A stretch of DNA of 64,000 nt from Lentzea sp. NEAU-D7 (GTDB lineage: Bacteria; Actinomycetota; Actinomycetes; Mycobacteriales; Pseudonocardiaceae), in assembly GCF_026242055.1 (NCBI RefSeq), contig NZ_JAPJDL010000025.1:62001-126000 (forward strand). Reading direction: 5' to 3'. Position 1 is the first letter of the stretch, and each line of letters opens with the position of its first letter. A program made the translations under genes and the position numbers. The notes beneath the pieces are model-generated. The model did not search any database. It saw only the letters and a program-made list of their open reading frames with translations, and was not told the DNA's origin. This document shows, one piece after another, positions 50,337 through 59,013 of this stretch.

Positions 50337-53117
50337 ATGCAACGACGGGCGCTGCTGGGTCGCGAGACGGAGCGCCGTGCGCTGGCCGCCCTGGTCGAGC
50401 AGGCCGCCTCGGGGTCGGGTGGCGCGGTGGTCGTCCTCGGCGCCCCCGGGATCGGCAAGTCGGCGCTGGTCGCGGAGGCGGCGGAGCGGGCCGCCGAGCG
50501 CGGGACGCGGGTGATCACGGCGGTGGGCGTGGAGTCCGAGGAGGACGTGCCCTGCGCCGGCCTGCACCAGCTGGTCCACCAGCTCCGGGACGGGATCGAC
50601 GACCTGCCGGGGCCGCAACGCGCCGCCCTGCGCGCGGCCGTCGGGCTCGTCGACGAGTCCGTGCCCGACCTCTACCTCGTCGGCCTGGCCGCGCTGACCC
50701 TGCTGTCGGACGCGGCGGTGAGGACACCGCTGCTGGTGGTCGTCGAGGACGCCCACTGGATGGACCGGGACAGCCTAGACGTGCTCGGGTTCGTCGCGCG
50801 GCGGATCGAGTCCGACCCCCTCGCCCTGGTCGCCGTCACCCGCTGCCTGGACGACCGGCTCGGCTGCGCCGGGTTGCCCGTGCTGCCCCTGGACCCGCTG
50901 ACGGACGAGGTGTCGGGTGAGCTGCTGGACGCGGTGGCTCCCGGCCTGGGACAGCAGGTCAGGCGGCGGCTGCTGGTGGAGGCGGCCGGGAACCCGCTGG
51001 CGCTGACCGAGCTGCCGGTCGCGCTGCGGTCGGTCGGCGGGGCGTACGCGCTCACGCCGGGGCCGCTGCCGTTGACCGAACGGCTGGAGCGCACCTTCAC
51101 GGCGCGGGTCTCGCAGCTTCCGGCCGACACACGGGCGGTTCTCCTCCTCGCGGCCCTCAACGGTGACGGAACCATGGACGAGTGCCTCGCCGCCGCTGCC
51201 CGGATGCTCGGGACGGAGGTCGGCGTCGCCGCCCTCGAGCCGGCGGTCGGCGCGGGCCTGCTGGAGCCCTGGGGGATGGTCTTCCGGCACCCGCTCGTCC
51301 GTTCGGCGATGCACCACGCCGCGACGGCCGCGGAACGCCAGGCCGCACACGCCGCTCTCGCCCGCGAGCTCCAGGGGCAGCCCGACCGGCAGGCGTGGCA
51401 CCGCGCCGCCGCCACCGCCGGCCCGGACGAGCACGCGGCGCGGGACCTCGACCTCACCGCCGGCAGGGCCGTGCGGCGCGGTGGCGTCGGCGCGGCACTG
51501 GCCGCGCTGCGGCGCGCGGCCGAGCTGACCGCGGACCCCTCCGCGCGGGCGGACCGGCTGCTGCGCGCCGCCGAGCTCGCCCTGGAGTCGGGCCAGAGCG
51601 ACGTCGCGGCGCACCTGGTCGCCCAGGCGCGCTCGCTGGACCTGTCGGTCCGGGACCAGGGCCGTGCGGCCTGGGTCGGCATCGCCCTGGTCGAGGGGGC
51701 GGCGCAGGGCGAGGGCACCGCGACCGCCGAACTGGCAGAGCTGGCCGTCGAGATCGCCGCCGGTGGTGAGCCCGTGCTCGGACTGCGCATGCTGTGGGGC
51801 GCGGTCCTGCACTGCTTCTGGGGAGAGCCGGGCCCGGCCGCCCGCCTGCGGGTCGCCGCCGCGGCCGGCCGGATGCCCGTGGACGCGGACAACGCCGACC
51901 TGGTGGCGCTGCGCGCTTACTGCGCACCCGTCGAGAGCGGACGAGCGGCCCTCGAGGCCCTGGCCGGTCAGCTGGAGCGCTCGTCCGAGGACGCCGAGGG
52001 CGACCAGCTCCTGGGCGCCGCCGCGGTGACGGTGGGCGCTCCCGCCCTGGCAGGCCGGCTGACAGCGAGGTCGCTCGACCCGCTCCGGGCGCAGGGACGT
52101 CTGTCGATGCTGGCCAGGGCTCTGTGCGTCCAGGCGGGCAGTGCCGCTCGTCTGGGCGACGTGCGCGCCGCTCACCTCGCCGCCGAGGAGGCCGCCGAGC
52201 TGGCACGCGAGACCGGTCAGCCCCTCGTGCACGCGATGGTGCACGCCATCCGCGCACAGATCGCCGCGGTCTGCGGCGACCCGCAGGCGGAGGCGTGGGC
52301 AGCGGAGGCGGAGCGCACCGCTCTGCCCTGTGGCGCGCGCCCGGCACTGGCCATCGTGCAGATGGCCCGCGGCCAGGAAGCCCTCTGCCAGGGGCGCTAC
52401 GGCGACGCCTTCGGGCACCTGCAGCGCGTCTTCGACCCCGTCGATCCCGCTTTCCACCCCTGGCTGCGGTTCTACGGGGTCGCCGAACTGGTCGAGGCGG
52501 CCGTGCGCAGCGAGTTCACCGACGCGGCGCGGGAGGTCCTGCGGGAACTGACGCCGCTCGCGGAGGGGACGCCCTCACCCGCCCTGCACTGCGGGGTGAG
52601 CCTCGCCCGCGCGCTGCTCAGCCCGCCGGACACCGCCGAGCAGCTCTACCGGGTCGCCCTCGACGCCGTCCCGGTCGACTGGCCGTTCGAACGGGCGCGG
52701 GTGCACCTCGCCCTGGGCGCGTGGCTGCGGCGGCACCGGCGGCCCGCGGACTCCCGCGTCGTCCTGCAGGCCGCGCGCGAGGTCTTCGACGCCCTCGGCG
52801 CGTCGGCCTGGGCGGAGCGGGCACGCCAGGAGCTGCGCGCGGCGGGCACGTCCTCGCCCCGCCAGGACCCGGCCGCCGTCGACCGGCTCACGTCGACCGA
52901 GCTGCACGTCGCCCAGCTCGCCGCGCAGGGGCTCACCAACCGGGAGATCGGTGAGCGGCTGTACGTCTCGCCCAGGACGGTGAGCACGCACCTGCAACGG
53001 ATGTTCCCCAAGCTGGGCGTGACGTCACGAGGCGAGCTGGCGGCAGTGCTGCGCGGCACGATGACGTACGCCGAAGACGTAGTCCGACGGACGCGGCCGG
53101 CCCTGCTCGCTCCCTAG
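50337..53117 (+). CDS. LuxR-family LAL regulator (AAA ATPase + TPR-like + HTH)
   Basis: A 926-residue large ATP-binding regulator of the LuxR family. It starts MQRRALLGRETERRAL, with Walker A VLGAPGIGKSALV near residues 32-44 and Walker B LLVVVEDAHWMD near 130-141, then a long helical-repeat region, and a C-terminal LuxR HTH (LTSTELHVAQLAAQGLTNRE..., VSPRTVSTHLQRMFPKLGV) in the last 60 residues. LALs act as ATP- and ligand-switched activators of antibiotic or catabolic genes. ATG 50337 aligns with family starts. It may control the following hydrolases. Confidence 0.93.
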   Translation: MQRRALLGRETERRALAALVEQAASGSGGAVVVLGAPGIGKSALVAEAAERAAERGTRVITAVGVESEEDVPCAGLHQLVHQLRDGIDDLPGPQRAALRAAVGLVDESVPDLYLVGLAALTLLSDAAVRTPLLVVVEDAHWMDRDSLDVLGFVARRIESDPLALVAVTRCLDDRLGCAGLPVLPLDPLTDEVSGELLDAVAPGLGQQVRRRLLVEAAGNPLALTELPVALRSVGGAYALTPGPLPLTERLERTFTARVSQLPADTRAVLLLAALNGDGTMDECLAAAARMLGTEVGVAALEPAVGAGLLEPWGMVFRHPLVRSAMHHAATAAERQAAHAALARELQGQPDRQAWHRAAATAGPDEHAARDLDLTAGRAVRRGGVGAALAALRRAAELTADPSARADRLLRAAELALESGQSDVAAHLVAQARSLDLSVRDQGRAAWVGIALVEGAAQGEGTATAELAELAVEIAAGGEPVLGLRMLWGAVLHCFWGEPGPAARLRVAAAAGRMPVDADNADLVALRAYCAPVESGRAALEALAGQLERSSEDAEGDQLLGAAAVTVGAPALAGRLTARSLDPLRAQGRLSMLARALCVQAGSAARLGDVRAAHLAAEEAAELARETGQPLVHAMVHAIRAQIAAVCGDPQAEAWAAEAERTALPCGARPALAIVQMARGQEALCQGRYGDAFGHLQRVFDPVDPAFHPWLRFYGVAELVEAAVRSEFTDAAREVLRELTPLAEGTPSPALHCGVSLARALLSPPDTAEQLYRVALDAVPVDWPFERARVHLALGAWLRRHRRPADSRVVLQAAREVFDALGASAWAERARQELRAAGTSSPRQDPAAVDRLTSTELHVAQLAAQGLTNREIGERLYVSPRTVSTHLQRMFPKLGVTSRGELAAVLRGTMTYAEDVVRRTRPALLAP

Positions 53118-53166
53118 GTTTCGTGCCATGCCCGGTCCGCACACGGCGGACGGGCGGGAAGGCACC

Positions 53167-54000
53167 ATGGGAACCATCACCGTCGGCACCGAGGGCTCGA
53201 CCGACGTCGAGCTGTACTACGAGGACCACGGCTCCGGCCAGCCGGTCGTCCTGATCCACGGCTACCCGCTGGACGGGCAGTCGTGGGAGAAGCAGACCGA
53301 CGCGCTGGTGAAGGCCGGCTACCGGGTCATCACCTACGACCGCCGGGGCTTCGGCCGGTCGAGCAAGACCATGACGGGCTACGACTACGACACCTTCGCG
53401 GCCGACCTGGACGAGGTCCTGACCCGGCTCGACCTGAACGACGTCGTCCTCGTCGGCTTCTCGATGGGCTCGGGCGAGGTCGCCCGCTACCTCGGCACCT
53501 ACGGCTCGCAGCGCGTGGCGAAGGCGGCCTTCCTCGGCGCGCTCCAGCCGTTCCTGCTGCAGACCGAGGACAACCCCGCGGGCGTGCCGCAGTCGGTGTT
53601 CGACGGCATCGCCGAGCAGGCCGAGGCCGACCGCTACGCCTGGTACGAGAACTTCTTCGTCGACTTCTTCAACACCGACGAGAACCTCGGCTCCCGTCTC
53701 AGCGACGCCGCGCTGCGCGCGAACTGGGCCACCGCCATCGCCTCGGCGCCCGTGGCGGCGTACGCGTGCGTCCCGGCGTGGCTGACGGACTTCCGGGCCG
53801 ACGTGGAGCGCATCGACGTGCCGTCGCTGATCCTGCACGGCACCGCCGACCGCATCCTGCCGATCGACGCCACCGCCCGCGAGTTCCGCCGCCGCCTGCC
53901 CGACGCGCGCTACGTCGAGATCGACGGCGCGCCGCACGGCCTGCTGCTCACCCACGCGGCCGAGGTCAACGCCGCCCTGATCGCCTTCCTCACAGACTGA
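53167..54000 (+). CDS. Alpha/beta hydrolase, non-heme chloroperoxidase-like
   Basis: A 277-residue cytoplasmic alpha/beta hydrolase: oxyanion loop VLIHGYPLDGQSWEKQ, YDRRGFGRSS, nucleophile elbow VGFSMGSGE (Ser near residue 103), Asp in LHGTADRILPID, and catalytic His in GAPHGLLLTH. It matches cofactor-free haloperoxidase/esterase proteins of actinomycetes. ATG 53167 with GGAAGG upstream is preferred over the in-frame ATG 53128. It may be in one operon with the exported hydrolase 9 bp downstream. Confidence 0.9.
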   Translation: MGTITVGTEGSTDVELYYEDHGSGQPVVLIHGYPLDGQSWEKQTDALVKAGYRVITYDRRGFGRSSKTMTGYDYDTFAADLDEVLTRLDLNDVVLVGFSMGSGEVARYLGTYGSQRVAKAAFLGALQPFLLQTEDNPAGVPQSVFDGIAEQAEADRYAWYENFFVDFFNTDENLGSRLSDAALRANWATAIASAPVAAYACVPAWLTDFRADVERIDVPSLILHGTADRILPIDATAREFRRRLPDARYVEIDGAPHGLLLTHAAEVNAALIAFLTD

Positions 54001-54009
54001 GAACCGGAC

Positions 54010-54816
54010 ATGCACACGCTCACCCACCGCACCACCGCTCTGCTGCTCGTGTTCTTCGTCGCCGCGGGTCTCACCCTGTTCGGCATCTCGAACGCGGTGG
54101 CCGCCCACCCGGCTGCCGGGCAGAAGCCCACGATCGTCCTCGTCCACGGCGCCTTCGCCGACGGCGCGAGCTGGAACCCCGTCATCGAACGGTTGCAGCG
54201 ACGCGGCTTCACCGCCGTCGCCGTGGCCAACCCCCTGCGCGGAGTCGCCTCGGACGCCGAGGCCCTCGACGCGCGTCTCGCCGCCATCGACGGCCCCGTG
54301 GTGCTCGTCGGCCACTCCTACGGCGGCGCCGTCATCAGCAACGTGAAGGCGCGTTCCCCGAAGGTGAAGGCTCTGGTGTACGTCGCCGCCTTCGCCCCCG
54401 CCGAGGGTGAGGCGGCGGCACAGCTCGCCGCGAAGTACCCCGGCAGCACGCTGGGCGAGACGCTGGCACCGGTCCCGCTGCCCGACGGCTCGGCAGACCT
54501 CTACATCAAGCCCGCGCTCTTCCGGCAGCAGTTCGCGGCCGACGTCCCGGCGCGACAGGCCGCCCTCATGGCCAGCACCCAGCGCCCCATCCGGGACGCC
54601 GCCCTGAACGAGGCGTCCGGCACGCCCTCCTGGGCGAGCATCCCCTCGTGGTTCCTGCTGGCCGGTGCCGACAAGAACATCCCCTTGCGGGCGCAGAAGT
54701 TCATGGCCGACCGGGCCGGCTCGCGCGCCACCGCAACGGTCGACGGAGCCTCGCACGCCGTGGCGGTCTCGCGTCCGAACGCGGTCGCCGAACTCGTCCT
54801 CCGCGCCGCGGGCTGA
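54010..54816 (+). CDS. Exported alpha/beta hydrolase
   Basis: A 268-residue alpha/beta hydrolase with a signal peptide (about 1-32, TALLLVFFVAAGLTLFGISN, AVAAHP). The fold motifs are VLVHGAFADGASWNPVI, VGHSYGGAVISN (nucleophile Ser near residue 103), and catalytic His in DGASHAVAVSRP; ADKNIPL carries the Asp region. It belongs to the esterase/salicylate esterase (MES)-like group. It directly follows the cytoplasmic hydrolase. Substrate unknown. Confidence 0.9.
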   Translation: MHTLTHRTTALLLVFFVAAGLTLFGISNAVAAHPAAGQKPTIVLVHGAFADGASWNPVIERLQRRGFTAVAVANPLRGVASDAEALDARLAAIDGPVVLVGHSYGGAVISNVKARSPKVKALVYVAAFAPAEGEAAAQLAAKYPGSTLGETLAPVPLPDGSADLYIKPALFRQQFAADVPARQAALMASTQRPIRDAALNEASGTPSWASIPSWFLLAGADKNIPLRAQKFMADRAGSRATATVDGASHAVAVSRPNAVAELVLRAAG

Positions 54817-54823
54817 CGCCCTC

Positions 54824-54856
54824 CCGGCCCCGCGACCAGGACGGTCGCGGGGCCGG
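54824..54856 (+). terminator. Strong hairpin terminator
   Basis: A perfect 14-bp inverted repeat, CCGGCCCCGCGACC and its mirror, with a 5-nt loop follows the stop at 54816 by 7 bp and precedes the DUF1345 ribosome site. Confidence 0.85.
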
Positions 54857-54895
54857 TCCGACCGGCCACCCCTGCTGTCCCGACGAAGGAAAGTC

Positions 54896-55513
54896 ATGCG
54901 CTTCAGCCCGTCCATCGTGCTGTCCCGGATCATCGAGGGCACGCTCGTCCTGCTCGGTGTCCCGATCTTCTTCCTGGACGACCTCAGGTGGATCGCGTTG
55001 TGGGACGTCCTCGCCGTCGTCTACCTCGCGATCCGCATCATCCGCCTCAGGCGGGGAAAGCGGGCGGGCGACGACCAGGGCGCGTGGGTCAAGACCGCGC
55101 TGGGCCGTCGCAGCGGCACGTTGTTCACGTTGATCACCAGCGTCATCGGGATCATGTCCGGCCTGCTCATCGTCGTCGCCGAAGAAGGCACCCAGGAGGC
55201 GATGAACGGCAAGATCGTCGGTGTGCCCGCCGTGCTGCTGGCGTGGGGGATCCTGCACTTCGGTTACGCCGACCGCTACGCACAGGCCTACTACGCCGCC
55301 CTGCCCGAGAAGCTGCTGACGTTCCCCGGCACCGAACACCCGACGTTCATCGACTTCGCCTACTTCTCGTTCACCGTCGGCACCACCTTCGCCGTCTCCG
55401 ACGTCGAGTCGCACACCTCCGGGATTCGCCTGCGGGTCCTCGCGCACGGCGTGCTCTCGTTCGTCTACAACACCGCGATGCTCGGCATCGCCATCGGCGT
55501 GATCGGCGGCTGA
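54896..55513 (+). CDS. DUF1345 membrane protein
   Basis: A 205-residue integral membrane protein with about five hydrophobic segments (12-26, 35-48, 75-95, 105-120, 180-203). The DUF1345 signature is the late FIDFAYFSFTVGTTFAVSDVE near residues 150-170 (in part: FAYFSFTVG, SDVE), with VLAHGVLSFVYNTAMLG after it. Function unknown. ATG 54896 has AAGGAAAG upstream. Confidence 0.87.
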   Translation: MRFSPSIVLSRIIEGTLVLLGVPIFFLDDLRWIALWDVLAVVYLAIRIIRLRRGKRAGDDQGAWVKTALGRRSGTLFTLITSVIGIMSGLLIVVAEEGTQEAMNGKIVGVPAVLLAWGILHFGYADRYAQAYYAALPEKLLTFPGTEHPTFIDFAYFSFTVGTTFAVSDVESHTSGIRLRVLAHGVLSFVYNTAMLGIAIGVIGG

Positions 55514-55700
55514 TCACCCGACCGTCCACACAGGATCGATGGCCGCAGCCGGGGTGGTCGCAGACCCGCGAAGTGACCCCCGGCCCGGTGTCTGTCCGAA
55601 GTGGACCAGGTCGGTGAAGTGCCGTTCGTTCCAGCGGCGGGACTTCTGCCCTGGTCGAATCTCAGCCGCCCGCCGTGACCGCGGCCTGACGGCGTGGACG
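55514..55700. other. Intergenic gap, nothing recognised
   Basis: A 187-bp gap between convergent genes. I see no reading frame with credible start signals and no strong hairpin. Confidence 0.4.
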
Positions 55701-56660
55701 TCAAGCCCTGGCGAAGACCTCGGCGGTGACGGAGACCATCGCCTGCCACGTCGCCGCGTCGTCTCGAACGGCTCTGCTCGCCTCCAGGTGGACGAACGTC
55801 ACGCCGTGCTCGGCGGCCACGCCGCCCTGCTTGTTGCGCCGTCCCTCCAGTTGACCGCAGTCGCGCGTCCACGCCCGGCAGACGCGCAGCACGTCCTCCA
55901 GCCCGTCCGCGATGCGCCGGTGTTCCGGCCCGGCCTCACCCGCGCCGGGTGAGATCACCGCGTCCGCGGAGGAGAGGCTGTCGTCGCCGAACCCGTGCAA
56001 CTGCACCTGGGGCAGGCCTCGGTCCGAGTGCTCGACGGCGAGCGCGTGGAACATGGAGTCGGTGCGGTGTGCGGCGTCACCCGCGCCGTTGGCGACAGCG
56101 CGGTGCGTGCCGGAGACCGCCAGCACGCTGCCGGGCACCTTGCGGAACAGGTCCAGCCCGATCTCGTCGGTGCGCAGGTCGTTCGCCGGATGCGGCACCT
56201 GCAGTGCGAGTCGCGTCGGCCGCGTGAGATCCACCACGTAGAGCCCCCAGCCTCGTTCCGCGTTCGGTTCGCTGGAGACGATCACGTAGGCGCGGCCGGT
56301 CCGGTCGTCGACGCCCTGGGCGACGCTCATGCCCAGGGCTCGCAACGGACCGGCCACCGCCGGCACGTCGTCCGGGCGTCCTGAGCTCAGCGAGGTGAGC
56401 GCGTCGACGAAGGTCCGCCGCTCATCGTTGCTGGGAGGCCGGTACGCGGCGTCCTCGCGCAGCGCGGCCGAGTACTGCTGGACCCGTTCCTCCACCGAGG
56501 TGGCGGCAGGCCGCGGCGACGGTTCTTCGTGCGCCGGCATGGCGACGACGAGTGCCCCGACGAGAACTACGGCGACCCCCAGCAAGATCAGCCAATAGTG
56601 GGCCCTAGGCCCAGAAGAGGTCACTTGACGTAGTCCATTTCGCTCACTCGATGCCCGCAT
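55701..56660 (-). CDS. Membrane-anchored hypothetical protein, possible polymer hydrolase
   Basis: A 319-residue protein: short N-terminal tail, one TM anchor (about 22-41, YWLILLGVAVVLVGALVVAM), then an extracytoplasmic domain. Conserved-looking blocks are VPHPANDLRTDEIGLDLF, LAVSGTHRAV, DSMFHALAVEH and QVQLHGFG. Spaced His/Asp/Glu residues in that order recall Zn-dependent amidohydrolases such as phage-type gamma-PGA hydrolases or N-formylglutamate amidohydrolases, but I cannot assign the family. It diverges from the PgsBC operon 113 bp away. Start could be GTG 56624. Confidence 0.6.
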   Translation of the reverse strand: MRASSERNGLRQVTSSGPRAHYWLILLGVAVVLVGALVVAMPAHEEPSPRPAATSVEERVQQYSAALREDAAYRPPSNDERRTFVDALTSLSSGRPDDVPAVAGPLRALGMSVAQGVDDRTGRAYVIVSSEPNAERGWGLYVVDLTRPTRLALQVPHPANDLRTDEIGLDLFRKVPGSVLAVSGTHRAVANGAGDAAHRTDSMFHALAVEHSDRGLPQVQLHGFGDDSLSSADAVISPGAGEAGPEHRRIADGLEDVLRVCRAWTRDCGQLEGRRNKQGGVAAEHGVTFVHLEASRAVRDDAATWQAMVSVTAEVFARA

Positions 56661-56772
56661 ACGCCCGTACAGGTGATACACATATCGGGCTTTATGCACA
56701 ATCTATGAGATCGCAGGACCTGGGGGCATCGCAGTCGGGGGCGTGCCTGTGACGTGAGGATGGGCCGATCCA

Positions 56773-59013
56773 GTGGCGCGCCACAAAACTTCCGCGAGCG
56801 GTGACGGAGCCGCTACGCAAGGTGACAGACAGGCCAGGCGACTGGCCGCCCAGCTGCCCGAATCCGGGTTCGCCGTCCGGCCGTTGCCGGTCGTGCTGCT
56901 CGTGTTCTTCCTCTGCCTCGCCGCGGTGACGGTCGTGCTGCTGGACTCGCGGGAGGGCCGCGAGGTTCCGCAGGCGTTCATCGAGTCGCAGCAGCAGATC
57001 GCGGCCGGCACCGCACGGGCGATCGGCGCGACGGCCAGCCAGGCTCTGAGCGACCTGCGCACCGTCGCCGCTCCCGGCGCGTCCGCCGGCACCGAGCCGA
57101 TGCTCGACGCGTTGATGCGCAACAAGAAGTGGCGTGGCGTCTCGGTGCTCGCCGCGCAGTCCCGCACGCTGGTCGCCACTCGCGGTGAGCCCGTTCCGGT
57201 GCAGGCGGTGCCGAAGGACGTCACGGCTCCCACGGCCGCGTCGACCGTCGCGGCCAACGGTGAGCTCGTGCTCGTCGCGGTGTCCCCGTTGCCGGAGGGC
57301 CAGCTGCTCGCGGCGACGACGACGATCCGTCTGCCCGATGCCGACCCCGACCCCGCGTTGCGGCAGTCGTTGCTGCTCACGACGTTGACCGGCAAGGTGC
57401 TGGCCGCCAGCGGGCCACTCGCGCAGGGGCGCGACGCGGGCACCGAGGCACTCGTCGCGAGCGCGGGCAAGGCGGCTGCGGGCGGCGAGCCGCGCCCCGT
57501 GCTGGGCACCGCCGGCGACGAGGTGCAGCCGACGCTCACCTACGCCCGCGTGACGCCGTCGAGCAGCCCGGAAAGCCTCGACCTCGCTGTGGTCGCGGTC
57601 TCGGACGGCCCCCTGGCCGGTACCGACTCCGCCGGCTCGGGTGTCGTTCCCGGCGCCGTGCTGGTCGTTCTGGCCCTGCTCGGGTTCTTCTGCGTGCGCC
57701 GGTACATGACGCAGCCCGTGGTCGCGGTACGAGCCGACCTGCTGCGCGTCGCGGCCGGCCGGCTCGACGCGGAGATCCGCGCGAGCCGTGCGGCGGAGGT
57801 GGCGCGGATCGCCGCGGCGGGCGAGGTGTGCCAGGAGCGGCTGAACGGCGACGACGTCGGACGCGAGCGGAAGATCGGGCGGATCAGCGCGCGGGTCGTG
57901 TGCCTCGTGGTGGCGCTGTCGATGTTCGCCTGGTCGGCGTGGATGCTGGTCGCGTTCCGCACGTCGCAGGTGGAGATCCCGGCCGCCGTGGTGGCGAGCA
58001 CGCGCGTGCAGACCGGCAAGGCGACCGAGGCGCTGCGGCGCAGCGTCAACGACGGTCTGGCAGACCTCGAGGCGCTCGCCGCCGGCACCAAGGCCGCCGG
58101 GGACGCCGAGGCGGTGACGCGGACCTTGCGGGCGTCGTTGCGGGAGCTGCTCGCGAGCCAGACCCGGTACCGCAGCCTCTACCTGGTGGACCGCGGGGGA
58201 GCGGCCACCGGTGACGTGATCGGGCGCCCGCCGTTGCGCACGAGTGAGAGTCCCGCGCGCGACTCCGGTGTGCGGCAGCAGAACCAGTCCGGGCGCGTGC
58301 CGGTGATCTTCGCCGAGGTACCGCTGGCCCTCGACGGCGTGACGCTGATCGGCGAGTACGACCTGGACCACCTGCGGGTGCTGCTGAGCCAGGTGCCGGG
58401 ACACGCCAGGGTCGTCGACTCCGGTTTCCGCACCATCAGCGCCACCGACGGTTTCGTCGCCTTCGAGCAGGTCGGTGAGGAGAGCCTGCGGCGCAGCGCG
58501 GAGGCGGCGAAGAACGGCGGTGCCGTCGCCGAGGTCCACCAGGGCTCCAAGGAGCCGGCGATCGTGGCCTCGGCCGCCGTGCTCGGGGGTTCCGTCGGCC
58601 GGCTGGGCTGGACGGTCACCACCGAGAAGCCGGGCAGCGAGCTCGCGCTGCCGCAGAACCAGACCCGCCGCCACGCCCAGCTGCTCGCCCTGATCGCCGC
58701 TCTGGCGACGCTCTTCGGCTACGGCTGGATCCTGTTCACCGTCCTGGGGCCGCTGCGCAGGGTCGCCCGAGCCGCCGACGGCCTCGTCGCGGGCGATCTC
58801 AAGTCCGTGATCTACCCGCAGCGCCACGACGAGATCGGCACGATCGCGAGCTGCCTGGAGATCTGCAGGCAGGCCGTCGTGCAGGGTCCCGACAGGCTGG
58901 GTGACGTCCGCCGCCCGAGCGGGTCCGCGACCGAGCCGACGATGCTGATGGAGCCCGTCGCGGCACCGGCACCGCGCAGGCGTTCCCCGGCCAGGGCGGG
59001 AAGACGCTCGTGA
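56773..59013 (+). CDS. Tandem extracytoplasmic-sensor/HAMP membrane protein without kinase
   Basis: A 746-residue protein with a duplicated layout: TM (about 38-58), outer domain, TM (about 292-310), a degenerate HAMP-like linker (QPVVAVRADLLRVAAGRLDAE in part), then TM (about 378-398), second outer domain with Cache-like length (about 400-620), TM (about 632-655) and a good HAMP (GPLRRVARAADGLVAGDL). No histidine kinase, cyclase, phosphatase or chemotaxis domain follows, only a short Pro/Arg tail. Its stop overlaps the pgsB start, so it is part of the poly-gamma-glutamate operon, perhaps as sensor or scaffold. Starts at GTG 56773. Confidence 0.8.
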   Translation: MARHKTSASGDGAATQGDRQARRLAAQLPESGFAVRPLPVVLLVFFLCLAAVTVVLLDSREGREVPQAFIESQQQIAAGTARAIGATASQALSDLRTVAAPGASAGTEPMLDALMRNKKWRGVSVLAAQSRTLVATRGEPVPVQAVPKDVTAPTAASTVAANGELVLVAVSPLPEGQLLAATTTIRLPDADPDPALRQSLLLTTLTGKVLAASGPLAQGRDAGTEALVASAGKAAAGGEPRPVLGTAGDEVQPTLTYARVTPSSSPESLDLAVVAVSDGPLAGTDSAGSGVVPGAVLVVLALLGFFCVRRYMTQPVVAVRADLLRVAAGRLDAEIRASRAAEVARIAAAGEVCQERLNGDDVGRERKIGRISARVVCLVVALSMFAWSAWMLVAFRTSQVEIPAAVVASTRVQTGKATEALRRSVNDGLADLEALAAGTKAAGDAEAVTRTLRASLRELLASQTRYRSLYLVDRGGAATGDVIGRPPLRTSESPARDSGVRQQNQSGRVPVIFAEVPLALDGVTLIGEYDLDHLRVLLSQVPGHARVVDSGFRTISATDGFVAFEQVGEESLRRSAEAAKNGGAVAEVHQGSKEPAIVASAAVLGGSVGRLGWTVTTEKPGSELALPQNQTRRHAQLLALIAALATLFGYGWILFTVLGPLRRVARAADGLVAGDLKSVIYPQRHDEIGTIASCLEICRQAVVQGPDRLGDVRRPSGSATEPTMLMEPVAAPAPRRRSPARAGRRS

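Noticed and set aside
52933..54942. A 669-codon minus-strand frame opposite the two hydrolases
   Set aside because: Antisense to two alpha/beta hydrolases with intact catalytic motifs; no motif of its own.
56692..58827. A 711-codon minus-strand frame opposite the HAMP protein gene
   Set aside because: Arg/His/Gln-rich shadow composition; the plus strand encodes TM and HAMP segments and overlaps pgsB.
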